NCBI GenBank assembly: GCA_019802505.1
Contig: JAFMOC010000007.1
Span: 9,598,001 to 9,662,000, forward strand
Length of the DNA: 64,000 nt
Direction of reading: 5' to 3'
Origin: Corydoras sp. C115
Lineage: Eukaryota > Chordata > Actinopteri > Siluriformes > Callichthyidae
The notes under the pieces are model-generated. The model was not told the origin of the DNA and did not search any database. It saw nothing but the letters and a program-made list of their open reading frames with translations. Below are positions 46,731-57,056 of this stretch, piece by piece. The position numbers were made by a program, and so were the translations under genes. How positions within the stretch are numbered: position 1 is the first letter of the stretch; each line of letters opens with the position of its first letter.

Positions 46731-47334
46731 GTTCAACCACGTTGCGGCGCTGCGCATTGTCTCCGCGTGGGTCGCACTCGTGGGAGTGTTTTCCGTGGAC
46801 CGGCGCACGCTTTATTTCCCCGCGTGGTCGGTACCCGGGAGCGCTCACTAGGCGCGAGCGGTGTTACGCAGCAACTCCGCGTAGCCGCCCCCCTCCGGGG
46901 AAAGACGGACATCGGTAACAGAAAGACGTGCCAAACTATCTGGAGAGTTCCGGACACCAGGGGTCACCCACCGCTGAGCCGGAGGACCAGAGGCTGTGCC
47001 GCTGAAGCCGATTACCAGGGTTCGCCGATTACAGAGTCTGGGCGCCAAGGACCGCTCCATCGCCTTTTCCGAGCACCATGGTCCACCAGCCGCAGACTCC
47101 GGACACCAGGGGCGCTATACCCGCCTCACAAGCAAGAGGGCGCCGATCCGGGCCCCCGCAGCAAGATGATGTACTCCACGCTGTCAGCAGGGGGCAGCCA
47201 GCAGGCTTCATCGCCAGAGGGACCGTTACTCCCCCCCCGTTTTTGTTTTTTGAGAACTGTTTATTGTTATTATTATTTTTTTTTTTTTTTTTTTGGGTCG
47301 CTTCCCTTTTAGCGTGACCCTTGGGGTGGGGGTA

Positions 47335-47596
47335 TGTCACAGGTGTCTGTGGCACCTGTCCCTCGTTTGGTCCTTAATTGTTTCAGTTGGGTGATTGGTT
47401 TGTTTTGTGCACGTGTTTAGTTGATTTGTTATTTATTCTTAGTTTTCCTGTAAGTCGGCGCACGTCTTTGTTTTGTGGTTTTCATACCCGATGTTATTGT
47501 GTTCGTTTTGTTCCCCCCTTTTCGTTGGTGTCCTGTCACCAATTTTTATTAAATTCTACTTTTGGACTTTATCCCGGTGTCTCTCTCTCCTTCCGC
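47335..47596 (+). repeat. Direct terminal repeat (LTR-like), right
   Basis: Partner of 46478-46730. It has an extra 10 bp (TCTGTGGCAC) near the start. Confidence 0.8.
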
Positions 47597-47597
47597 A

Positions 47598-47632
47598 AAC
47601 ATGCTAACCACTAAGCTACAGTGCTGCTCAAT
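47598..47632 (-). mobile_element. SINE tRNA-head fragment
   Basis: CATGCTAACCACTAAGCTAC followed by AGTGCTGC is the minus-strand SINE head, directly after the LTR-like repeat. This suggests the LTR element landed in or beside a SINE. Confidence 0.6.
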
Positions 47633-47639
47633 GAGAAAT

Positions 47640-47769
47640 TCATTCATTCATTATCTTCCGCTTTATCCTATATTAGGGTCGCGGGGGGTTCCCCATGCCC
47701 ATCCAGGGGAGAACGTTTCAGGTGCTGGGTAGATACACCCAGGATAGGGCGCAAATCTATCGCTGGGCA
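47640..47769 (-). mobile_element. 5'-truncated SINE with target duplication
   Basis: Minus-orientation tail and body ending at CTATCGCTGGGCA. TCAATGAGAAAT lies on both sides (47629 and 47770), a clean target-site duplication for a truncated copy. Confidence 0.85.
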
Positions 47770-47909
47770 TCAATGAGAAATGCTTCATGGATTTGTGTGA
47801 TCCAATTTAAGTATATGTGCTGCCGTAGCAAGCACTCTTTCAGAAAATGTGTATACATATTGACAGATTATGTGACACTTAAATTGCAAACTAATTCTGA
47901 CTTCTGAAG

Positions 47910-48800
47910 GTAATTTGCCAGAATGTTTTTTCCATTGTTATTTCATGTTTAGAAAGAGTTTTCTTGTGTTTTATTTGTAAACGTTGGTAAGAACAGACAA
48001 TATTTAAAGCAAGATTTATCACTTTCTTTCTTACACTTTGTTTCTTTCACCAGAGTCAGATCACAAGGAAAAACTGTAATTAAAACTCACATACATCACA
48101 CAGCACTACCCCCAGTGCTTCTATTCAACCTTCTTTTCATGCCAAGTTGAACAGTTCCTTAAAGGAATTTATAGCATTGCAGTACCTTATTAAATATCGT
48201 TCATATATACAACAGGCATGTATGGCATTACCTCTAGAAATTAAAATACAATAGAACACGTAAAAATATCAACAGCACTCGAAAGGAGTAACCGAAATAT
48301 CAAAAGCCTTATTCATACAAACAAAATAAATATATATCTGCGTGCAAACAACTACAGCAGATGTGACTATACCTGGACATGCACCTTTTCAAACCAAATG
48401 CTACAACTTGGAATGCATGCCACTCTTAATTATGTACATACATTAGAAAACATAGACCCTTACAAAAAAGAAATAAAAATAAACTTGCAAATTATAAACA
48501 TGTTCAGCACCAACCATAATAGGTTTGTGATGAAACCCATCCCTCTTAATTGCTACATCTGAGACCATTTTATAATGGAAGTCTAATCAGCCTTCTGCAT
48601 TATGTGTCAGTGTTTTACCTTATGGTTGCTTTCATCAGCTTTACATGTAAGCGCATATTCAAAAAGGTTTTCTCTTGTGGTATGTGCCTTTCTTTGCTTC
48701 TGCTTTTCGCTCATGTTTTTTCTCTCTCATTGGGTACAAAGATCTGTCAATTAACGTTGACCCTGTTAGCTTATTAGAGAGATTCAGTCAAACACCTGCA
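47910..48800. other. Intergenic sequence, no gene seen
   Basis: No supported gene or recognised repeat. Confidence 0.5.
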
Positions 48801-48814
48801 GCCACATTAGCCTA

Positions 48815-48919
48815 GAGGCTCATAAAAGGGTGGGACCTAATATTAATCAGCTGCACCTGAGTTCTGCATGGCAGCCATTTTTGGAGTTCCTATTTGTCAG
48901 TTGTTAATTATTTAGCAGG
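48815..48919 (+). promoter_or_regulatory. Candidate TATA-containing first exon
   Basis: CATAAAAGGGTGGGACC (48821) is a TATA-like box. About 85 bp further on, TTTAGCAG|GTAAGCG offers a strong splice donor at 48920. No coding sequence is evident. This is a weak, pattern-based call. Confidence 0.25.
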
Positions 48920-49095
48920 TAAGCGGTGCATGCACATGCATGTACTGTACTGTACTGTATTAGACACTCTAAGTAAGTCAAATTTTTATAAAAAAAGATT
49001 GTATTAAATAAAATATCAGCAGGCTTATGTCATGGTCATATGGCATTAAGGTGGTGATCTGTGTTCTGCAGAACTAGATGCAGAGCAACCTAGTG

Positions 49096-49109
49096 GTTGC
49101 CTTGGCAAC
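49096..49109. promoter_or_regulatory. RFX X-box-like palindrome
   Basis: GTTGCCTTGGCAAC fits the RFX X-box consensus of two inverted half sites. The neighbourhood has no evident gene. Confidence 0.45.
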
Positions 49110-49299
49110 GAAAAGAACAAGTGGGATATGATGATGCACTGTTAAACCTCCTGAAGAGAAGAAAATGGGTAAAGGAGCACAGGCGTGCAAAAGTACTCTC
49201 TCTGTTTTTTTTTTCTCTCTTTCTCCCTCTCTCTCTCTCTCTCTCTCATACACACACACACAATTTAATGCCAACATGTTAGTGCCATTACAAATGTAA

Positions 49300-51290
49300 G
49301 ATATTACAAACAATTGAATTGCCTTTACTACCAAACAATTTTCAAAATAATTTCACTTTCATTTAAACACTATAATATGCAGAAAACGATGGATGAACTG
49401 AGTCAGAGACATGTCTAAGGATAGAAATGGAGGCCCATTTGTAGAAGGCTATTCGAAATCTATCATTCTGAATAAGTAATGAAGGCATGATGAAAAAGAA
49501 GAAATGCTGTTAAAGATTTTAGTAGAAAAACCACTGGACTCTGACCGAGAAAAAGACGGATTTGCATTCAAAATTTATATTTTAATTAACCTTACATTCA
49601 CCTCATGTAGTCAGTGTATTTTGAAGAACAATGACGATGTATTTTTACTTCACAGAATCTACCATGGTCACATAAGACATTTGCCTTTGATGAATAAGGA
49701 AATATATATATTTTTTGATAATAGAAAAGATTTATTTGTACATTCGATATTTATTAAAGAATGATGTATTTTCTTTTAGTTTGGTTCTTGTAAGAAGCTG
49801 TTGTTTTTTGTTTGTAGCCAGCAAGCTAAAATATGACATAAATTATTATTTAGTGTGTTATATATAAATACTTTTTTTAAATTTTTTTATTTATTTATTT
49901 TTTTACAAATGTTTGATTTGTTATTCATTAATTGTATTATAGCTAATGCTTTTAAAATTCATGATTAATTTGCATTTGTTATTTCAGGACTACTTATTGG
50001 AGTATGGTATTACCAATGAATGATTTTTATCCACTGGAGTTAGCTACTAAATCTTGTATTTTTCTGAATTAAATTAGTATAATTCACTTCTGACTGGATC
50101 TTCCAATAAATTATTGCCGCATCTAGAGGTTTGACTTAGCACCAGAAACATTTTTTACCCTTTTCCCTCACTTTCACTAGCTCCTGGTTAGATTACACAT
50201 TAATACAAAAATAACTAACACAATATAAAGTACCATATGACCAAGCAACGCAGTATCTAAATGATCTAGATTAGTTGTAGAATCCACCAACCTCTGCAAA
50301 ATCGTTTATTTCCTAGACTTTTAATTGAAATTACCACTGGGGAAAGTGTTTTTTTACAAGGCTCTTCAATTTAAGATTAGCCTTCCTGTCAAAGGTGTGG
50401 AGCTCAGGTTAAATTTTGTTGAGTTGGTGAACTGGAGCATTTCATTTTATCCCATCTGACCCCAATCATCATTAGTGAAATGTGTGGTAATTAGATGCTG
50501 ACAGTCTGCGAAGTCCTGTTAAATGAGCTCTGCAGTCTCTGGCTATTTAGTGATGCTGCTCTAGTCAGTGGTTCCAGTGTTTGATAATTTGCTGTGTTTA
50601 ACTCTTGCTGCTAATTAACTACAAAGTCTTAACCTTTGTTACTACGTTTCTTTAATTTTTTTAAATGTTTGTAACTCCTCATTCTTAACTACACTACACT
50701 ATGACACTACGTTTATAGCTTCAAAGCACTTTAAACTTTACAGAGGATCAGAGAGACTAATGAAGGAACTCAATTTAAATATGTAATGTATATGAACCAA
50801 ATCAAATAAATAATAATAAATATGACAAAAATATAAGCCTCTGTTATTAATTTAATTCTTTAATTGGCACTCCTAATCTATTTTTTGGGATTTTGTGAAA
50901 AATTAAAGATCATATTTACATTTGCACATTTTAAGCCCTATTACAAATATTTAGGGGAAACTGCACAATGCAGAATGCCATGTACAGTATGTTTAGAATT
51001 AAAGTTTGATACAAACATTGTGAAATTCGCTTCAGTGTGCTTTTTAGTCTCCAAATATTATATAAACTCAGTAAATCATTGGTGCTATGCTACATGACAG
51101 TCCAAAGTGATTCATCTTGCAGATATTCTAGTCACTTCTGTCTTGGAAAATTTGGTAATCACTGCAGAAAAAGTTGATGAGCAGTTTGGTAATGAGTGCA
51201 GACTTATTAATCTTGACTAATATGACTTAATAAAAATGGGTACTCACAGAAATTAAATAAAGTTATAAAAAATATAAATAAAAAATACAA
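49300..51290. other. Intergenic sequence, no gene seen
   Basis: AT-rich. I see no exon, RNA gene or nameable repeat. Confidence 0.5.
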
Positions 51291-51302
51291 TAATATAATA
51301 AT

Positions 51303-51600
51303 GCGCTAGGGATTCCCTCCATCTGGGTGGAGTTTCCATGTTCTCCCCGTGTCTGCGTGGGTTTCCTCCGGGTTCTCCGGTTTCCTCCCACAGTCCAAAA
51401 ACATGGATCAAGTCAATTGAATTCTCAAAATTGCCCCATATAGAGTGTGTTTGTGTGAGTGAGTGTGTGCCCATCGATGGATTGGCGCCCTGTCCTGGGT
51501 ATATCTGCTCAGCGCCCGAGATGTTCTCCCCTGGATGGGCATGGGGAACCCCACCGCGACCCTAATAGAGGATAAAGCGGGAGATAATGAATGAATGAAT
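51303..51600 (+). mobile_element. tRNA-derived SINE, head truncated
   Basis: Starts at GCGCTAGGGATTCC within the head, has the full body, and a (GAAT)n tail. Confidence 0.9.
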
Positions 51601-51749
51601 AATATAATAATATAAAGCTTTTAAACATTCACATTAATTGTTTTCAAATAAAATGGCACATACAGTTTAATATTTTTTGTTTAGTATATACACCTGCTTC
51701 AGTCGGCTTCTTTCAGCCAAATTCATATTTGGCCACAATGTGCATTAAT
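51304..51749 (-). repeat. Inverted duplication, right arm
   Basis: Reverse complement of 40612-41060, comprising the SINE and its 150-bp flank to TGTGCATTAAT. The spacer between the arms is about 10.2 kb. Confidence 0.85.
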
Positions 51750-52348
51750 AGGTACACAATTATTACATATTGTACTGCAAATGTATTAGTACCACAATTC
51801 CACACTGAATACGTTGTGTTTAATACAAGGCCACCACACGGTGGTTCTGTTGGACCATTTTTAACAAATCAGTGGAAATAATGAAAGATTAATGAAATGT
51901 AACTGCGAATCTCTAAGTTAAGTGCTATGGAAATTAAAAGTTATACATACACTTGCTGTCTATATTGCTATATAAGTATATATACTTAGAAACACATTAG
52001 AAATTACAGATAATTTCAATATTTAATTACTTTTTCCTTAGAAATCGTTCATCTCAGCAGGTGTTTAAATTTTCTTCCCCAAAATTGTAATTGTAATAAA
52101 TTTTATTAATAGGGTTTTATAAAAGTGCTACAGGATGCATTTTTAGCATGAATTTAAGAGACATGGAAGAGATTATTCAAATATGTATGATAGTTAACTA
52201 ATTATAATTAAACTAATTATGATGGTTAAAATGTCAAGTTGTTTTTTGTCATCTTGCATTACATCTTCAATATCATTAATCAATAGAAGGTTATTGTTCT
52301 GTGTTGAGTTCTTGCATGGAAATACTGCATCAAAAGAGCCCTGGAACA

Positions 52349-52417
52349 GTTGTCATAGTAACCAATAGCCTGTCCTCACCCAGTCATTTGTGCCGCACAT
52401 GTAGTCCAACTTATAAA
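52349..52417 (+). promoter_or_regulatory. X-box, CCAAT and TATA-like cluster
   Basis: GTTGTCATAGTAAC (RFX X-box-like, 52349) overlaps ACCAATAG (CCAAT), and TTATAAA follows at 52411. The order and roughly 45-bp CCAAT-TATA spacing look like a core promoter. No protein-coding exon follows. Confidence 0.35.
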
Positions 52418-52721
52418 CCAGCCACAATGACTTATCCTTGGTAAAAGGGTGGGTTTAACAACAAGCACAGTGACCTAGGTCCAAATTTGAGCAACTTTTT
52501 TGCACCTTAGTGTTACTACACTCATTGTCTATTTTCTCAGTTACACTTACCCTTACAATTGCAGAGGCAATTTTAGTTCAGCCTATCTGTTTCAGTGCAT
52601 ACTTTGGTAGAGCACTTTAACCTGTTTACCTCTTTAGGTCCACTTATTTTAGTTATAAATGCTGCTTGGGGACAATGTCTTAATGGTATATTATTGTGTT
52701 GCCCTGAAATGAGAGTATCAT

Positions 52722-52827
52722 ATGGATTATTTGCAATCAACAGTTAAAATGTTGAAAAGAACAGCAGGATTGGATATGAATTCTGCTGTTTTTTCAACAT
52801 TTTAACTGTTGACTGCAAATGATCCAT
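52722..52827. repeat. Near-perfect inverted repeat (45/44 bp arms, 17 nt loop)
   Basis: Left arm 52722-52766 and right arm 52784-52827 are reverse complements with two substitutions and one indel. The core is CAACAGTTAAAATGTTGAAAA and its complement. It may be a hairpin RNA gene, a MITE relic or a local inverted duplication. Confidence 0.85.
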
Positions 52828-53040
52828 GAAACAAAATATGTCCAGCCACCTACATCCTGAAGACATAATCCTGTGAACACTGATACAGGTTTGACTAACA
52901 GAAAGTGTGCAAGCTGCTTATAAGGAGGAGCAATAAAGTAGAAAAAAACAAAAAGTGTAAAATAGACTATGGACTACAGTTTGAATTTGTAAAACCACAA
53001 TATGTGGTTATCAACTATATATTAATTGGAACCAACAATT

Positions 53041-53100
53041 TAGATTACATTTAGTCATTTAGCAAACACGTTTATCCATAGAGACCATGAGAGAACAATT
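53041..53100 (+). repeat. Short fragment of the teleost ATTTAGCA repeat
   Basis: TTACATTTAGTCATTTAGCA followed by ACACGTTTATCCATAGAGAC matches the head of the repeat at 3775, with changes. Confidence 0.5.
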
Positions 53101-54790
53101 GGCCATACAAATTGGCCAATGAAAATCAAGTAGGTTTAACTAAAATATTCCATTCCATTTTATCCAGACCAAAGCAGCATAAACCAAACCCAATATCATT
53201 AATTTTCCGCTACTTAATGACAAATAATTAGAAAAAATTATTTTGCAACCTTTCAATACATTATTAAAATGTGTCAAAATAATTTCTCATCTATGTCAGC
53301 TTGAGCTGTTGTTTTGTAGTTGTTGATTAATATGTTGCTACCTAATGAAAACTATACCAAAATCACATAACAGGAAATTTATTTCACTGTAACATTAAAC
53401 CTAAATCGCTGCTATTTAGCAGAAATATGCCCAATTAAATTTAAATATGCACAATTTACGCAACATTAAAATGGCTGGAGTCATATTTTAATATTTTAAA
53501 CAATTTTAATTGAGAAATAATTATATCTTTTAGAGTGTGTACAAAAAGAGGAATTTGTTTGGCAAGCATTCTTAATAGTTTTATGCCATAGAAGCTTCCT
53601 TTGTAGTCAACTCCACCACTAATCTGAATCAGTCTGCATGGACAGAACTCTTTGTTCTGTTGATACTATGAGCAAGTCTGTATTCTGCAACACAGTGGAC
53701 CCTCCTGTTCTATATATTTTTAAGGTCTTCACAGCTGAGTCAAGTTCTGAATCTCCTGATGTTGAGTGCCTTTCCCAACAAACTTGTACTGTGTGCTTCT
53801 CTAAATCTGTACAGCCTGCTTGTGTGTCTTAGTTTGTACTGGCCTGCCTCCAGCTGTGGGTGCTGAGACAATGTACTGTTGTAGAAAGTACTTTATAAAT
53901 AAATGAACTTGAACTCAAACTGCTGTTTATGGTTGTGTGATTGTGTGTAAACTCTCTGTGGTAACTTATGTTTTCCTGCCCAGTTGTTCAGAAAGCACTT
54001 TTGATTAACTTGTTTGCACCATGAGTACAAAAGATACTTCATCTCAGTCTGCCTGCATTTATTTTGCCTGTGCCACAGGCCTCGAGCTCAGACTGACTGT
54101 GCTGAGGGCACCCCAGACAGCACTCCAAAGGGTGCTGACGCTAACTTGGACTCCTCTTTGAATTCCACCTTGTCTTTTTGTGGACCCATGGCACTAGGAC
54201 TCTGGTTGTAAACCAGAGTCGCTGTTTGTTTCATGGAATGCACCCCCCAATTTCCATCTTCAAGGATATATTGCTTAAAAGGCACCTTTTTGGTGCCCGA
54301 TTTTTTGTTATTCTTTTCCCATTTACCATTTAATTAACTCATTAATGTAATATGCATCCCACCCCCCCCCCCCATCACATTTGTGCTTTCTTTTATTTCC
54401 ATTTGCCATGGTGCTGTTTATTTCTACCCTTGGCTTTGTGTTCTCAGAAAACATCACAAAATTTTACATTTTTATGTATGTTCAGACCTCTGCTGTTTTG
54501 TTTGGCCGTGCTTCCATTCCCCACTCTTTCAGTGAACACCACGGTCATCTGTACATCTCATTTGTTTTGTGTCCTTTTTTCTGTCTGCTGTTTCGCTGTA
54601 TTACTCCTCCCTGTTTTGTGCACTGGGTTTCATTGTGCTTTAATGTCATCTGTGCTTCAATTTTCAAGTTTAGTGTTAATTTTATATTGTTTTATTAGCT
54701 GTGTCTGCTAGTGTTGATTTATTTTCCATCTCATTCACTGGGTTAATTATTATTGTTTTTTTGTTATTTGGTATTTTTTAACAGTTTTAG
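53101..54790. other. Intergenic sequence, no gene seen
   Basis: Open frames at 53638 and 54352 show no recognised domain. The 54352-54711 region is T-rich and hydrophobic by composition. A poly-C run lies at 54362. Confidence 0.4.
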
Positions 54791-54798
54791 TAATCATA

Positions 54799-55142
54799 AC
54801 CATCCATCCATTATCTTCCTCTTTGTCCTCTATTAGGGTTGTGGGGGGGGGTTCCCATGCCCATCCAGGGGAGAATGTCTCGGCCGCTGGGCAGATACAC
54901 CCAGGACAGGGCGCCAATCCATCGCTGGGCACACACTCACACAGACACACTCTATATGGGACAATTTGGAGAATTCAATTGACTTGATCCATGTTTTTGG
55001 ACTGTGGGAGGAAACCGGAGAACCTGGAGGAAACCTACGTGGACACGGGGAGAACATGGAAACTCCACCCAGATGGGGATTCGAACCAGGAATCCCTAGT
55101 GCTGAGAAGCGAACGTGCTAACCACTAAGCCACCTGTCGCCC
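54799..55142 (-). mobile_element. tRNA-derived SINE, near full length
   Basis: Minus-orientation copy from the ATTATCTTCC tail region to the CTAACCACTAAGCCACC head, with a G run near 54843. Confidence 0.85.
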
Positions 55143-55209
55143 TAGTAATTATAACAATTTATAAAAATGAATTATATACTAAAGTATATTATGTATATTA
55201 TTCTAAAGT

Positions 55210-55475
55210 TAGCGGAACGGTGGCTTAGTGGTTAGCACGTTCGCCTCTCAGAGCTAGGGATTCCCGGTTCGAATCCCCATCTGGGTGGAGTTTCCATGTT
55301 CTCCCCGTGTCTGCGTTGGTTTCCTCCGGGTTCTCCGGTTTCCTCCCACAGTCCAAAAACATGGATCAAGTCAATTGAATTCTCAAAATTGCCCCATATA
55401 GAGTGTGTGTGGGTGAGTGAGTGTGTGCCCAGCGATGGAATGGCGCCCTGTCCTGGGTGTATTTGCCCAGCGCAG
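55210..55475 (+). mobile_element. tRNA-derived SINE, 3' truncated
   Basis: Head and body as in other copies, but it stops at TTTGCCCAGCGC, where other sequence begins. Confidence 0.85.
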
Positions 55476-55515
55476 ATACATGTTTTCTAAATGTTGCGTT
55501 TCACGGCACGTCGCG

Positions 55516-55811
55516 ACTTACAAGGTGAGCACAGGGTTAATCACAACATCCCTGGAGCAATGAGGGTTAAGGGCCTTGCTCAAGGACTCACATTAGTAAC
55601 TTCAGTGGAGCCGGGATTTGAACCCCCAACCTTCAAATTGATAGCCCAATGCCCTAACCACAGAGCTACCGAACCCCTTATTTCTGCGTACAAGTTTAAT
55701 AGTTTTGTACTATTTTTTCCCTTTAAACTCACAGCAGCGTGCATCAGGACAGTCAAACTCCAAGGGACAGAGAATCTTTTACAATCCACGACTTTTCTTA
55801 ATATTAATATT
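55516..55811 (+). mobile_element. Insert with 13-bp flanking duplication near gabrb1
   Basis: ACGGCACGTCGCG occurs at 55503-55515 and again at 55813-55825. The interior starts ACTTACAAGGTGAGCACAGG and carries GGGCCTTGCTCAAGGACTC and GAACCCCCAACC blocks of a common teleost repeat. The CpG-rich flank suggests it landed in the upstream part of the gabrb1 CpG island. Confidence 0.6.
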
Positions 55812-55865
55812 ACGGCACGTCGCGGCAGGACAATGGGCTCTGATCGGCACTCTGACACTGTGCGC

Positions 55866-56861
55866 TAGAGCTGTGCGGATCGATACAAATATCGATAATA
55901 TCGATACTAACGCTGGTATTGGTATTGAACAATACTTGCGTAAAAAGATCGATACTCAAGTTTTTTGTGCGCACGCCGATTTATCAAAGTCTATTCTCTG
56001 AGTCTGTAACGCTGATATCACTGTGGCACAGGTACACACACACATTTTTGTTGTTGCACAGTGACACAGCGGCCAAGTGGGCTCATCCTGACCCGCCCAA
56101 GTCGACACGTCACAGTACGGAGACTCTAACCCAAAAATGTGAACATGATTCTGTTCTTAAATAAAAACCTCTAATCCTTTGTTCTTAATGGGGGGGGGGG
56201 TTATACTTTATTTAATTTTCACTTATTGATTTTATTTTGCTTAAAGCCAGACGTGCACTGAAGGTAAAAAAAGTCCTTTTTCTTTCTATTAGGCAATTGT
56301 ATTGTTCAACTTGAGAAAATATCTGCTCACAGAATATGTTGTGGTGTGTTAATTTTGTTGTACTGTGGTTTGTTAGCTCTCTAACCTCAGAAAATTTTGT
56401 TTTAAGTTGTATTAAGTGATATTTTTTTGACACTCTGTTTATTTAAGAAAAAACAGAGTTGCACTGAAAGGAAGAAAATTCCTTTTTTTATTGTTTTGCC
56501 TAAGAACAATTCTATTTGAAAAAAAGAAACGAAGAAAGAAAAAACTGTCTAGTGAGGGGAGCATTTTTACTTTATATTTGTATTGTCGTTTCTCCTTTTG
56601 TACCTCAAAAAGATATATTTTCCTCACGTTAAAGCAAACTTTGTTTTATTACTGTTCCATTGTTTCTAAACAAAGATGTTGATTGGGATACATTATTTTG
56701 TTGTCACCTACAATGTTTGGCGAAATTCTATACTAGGTCTTTTGGATCAATGAAGCTTAAATATTAAAAAGTATCGTAATCGGTATCGAATATCACGATA
56801 TCGGCCCTGTATTTACTTGGTATCGGATCGATACCAAAATTCTTGGTATCGCACAGCTTTA
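55866..56861. mobile_element. Non-autonomous hAT-type element in gabrb1 promoter
   Basis: A 996-bp element flanked by an exact 8-bp duplication, CTGTGCGC (55858-55865 and 56862-56869), the target size of hAT transposons. Termini are TAGAGCTGTGCG and its near-perfect inverse. Subterminal TATCGATA-like repeats (ATCGATAC, GGTATCGATCC) occur at both ends. There is no transposase ORF. Removing it rejoins two CpG-rich halves. Confidence 0.85.
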
Positions 56862-57056
56862 CTGTGCGCTCCAAGCCGCGTCTCCGCGTGTGCCGCGTGC
56901 GCGTCTCCAACACCGGCGCGCCCGCCCGCCCGCTCTCGCGCACTCACGCGCACTCCCTCTCCGCCGCCGCGCCTCTGTAGAACCTCGAGTGGTTTGCTTA
57001 CGGCGTAACCGAGCGCCTGGAAGCCGCGGGTCGGTTCAGCAGAACAGTGTTCCGCC
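56862..57056 (+). promoter_or_regulatory. gabrb1: gabrb1 CpG island and 5' UTR
   Basis: Very CpG-rich (GGCGCGCCCGCCCGCCCGCT, CTCCGCCGCCGCGCC), in sharp contrast with the AT-rich window. It runs directly into the gabrb1 start codon. No TATA box is visible, so a CpG-island promoter is inferred. Confidence 0.75.

Larger units (their letters stand above)
46478..47596 (+). mobile_element. Miniature LTR-retrotransposon-like element
   Basis: Two direct LTR-like repeats of about 250-260 bp enclose about 605 bp. The interior is strikingly GC-rich, unlike the surroundings, and encodes no gag, protease, RT or integrase that I can see. A purine-rich tract, CTTGGGGTGGGGGTA, directly precedes the right repeat, as a polypurine tract does. 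I did not find a clear primer-binding site or target duplication. The long open frame through it (46512-47312) looks compositional. The layout fits a TRIM or other non-autonomous LTR element. Confidence 0.65.

Noticed and set aside
46512..47312. 266-residue open frame within the LTR-like element
   Set aside because: No gag, pol or other domain is recognisable, the residues are Arg/Pro-rich as expected from GC-rich DNA, and overlapping frames on both strands are also open.
54352..54711. 119-residue open frame
   Set aside because: T-rich composition produces Phe/Leu/Cys runs in two overlapping frames. No domain is recognised.
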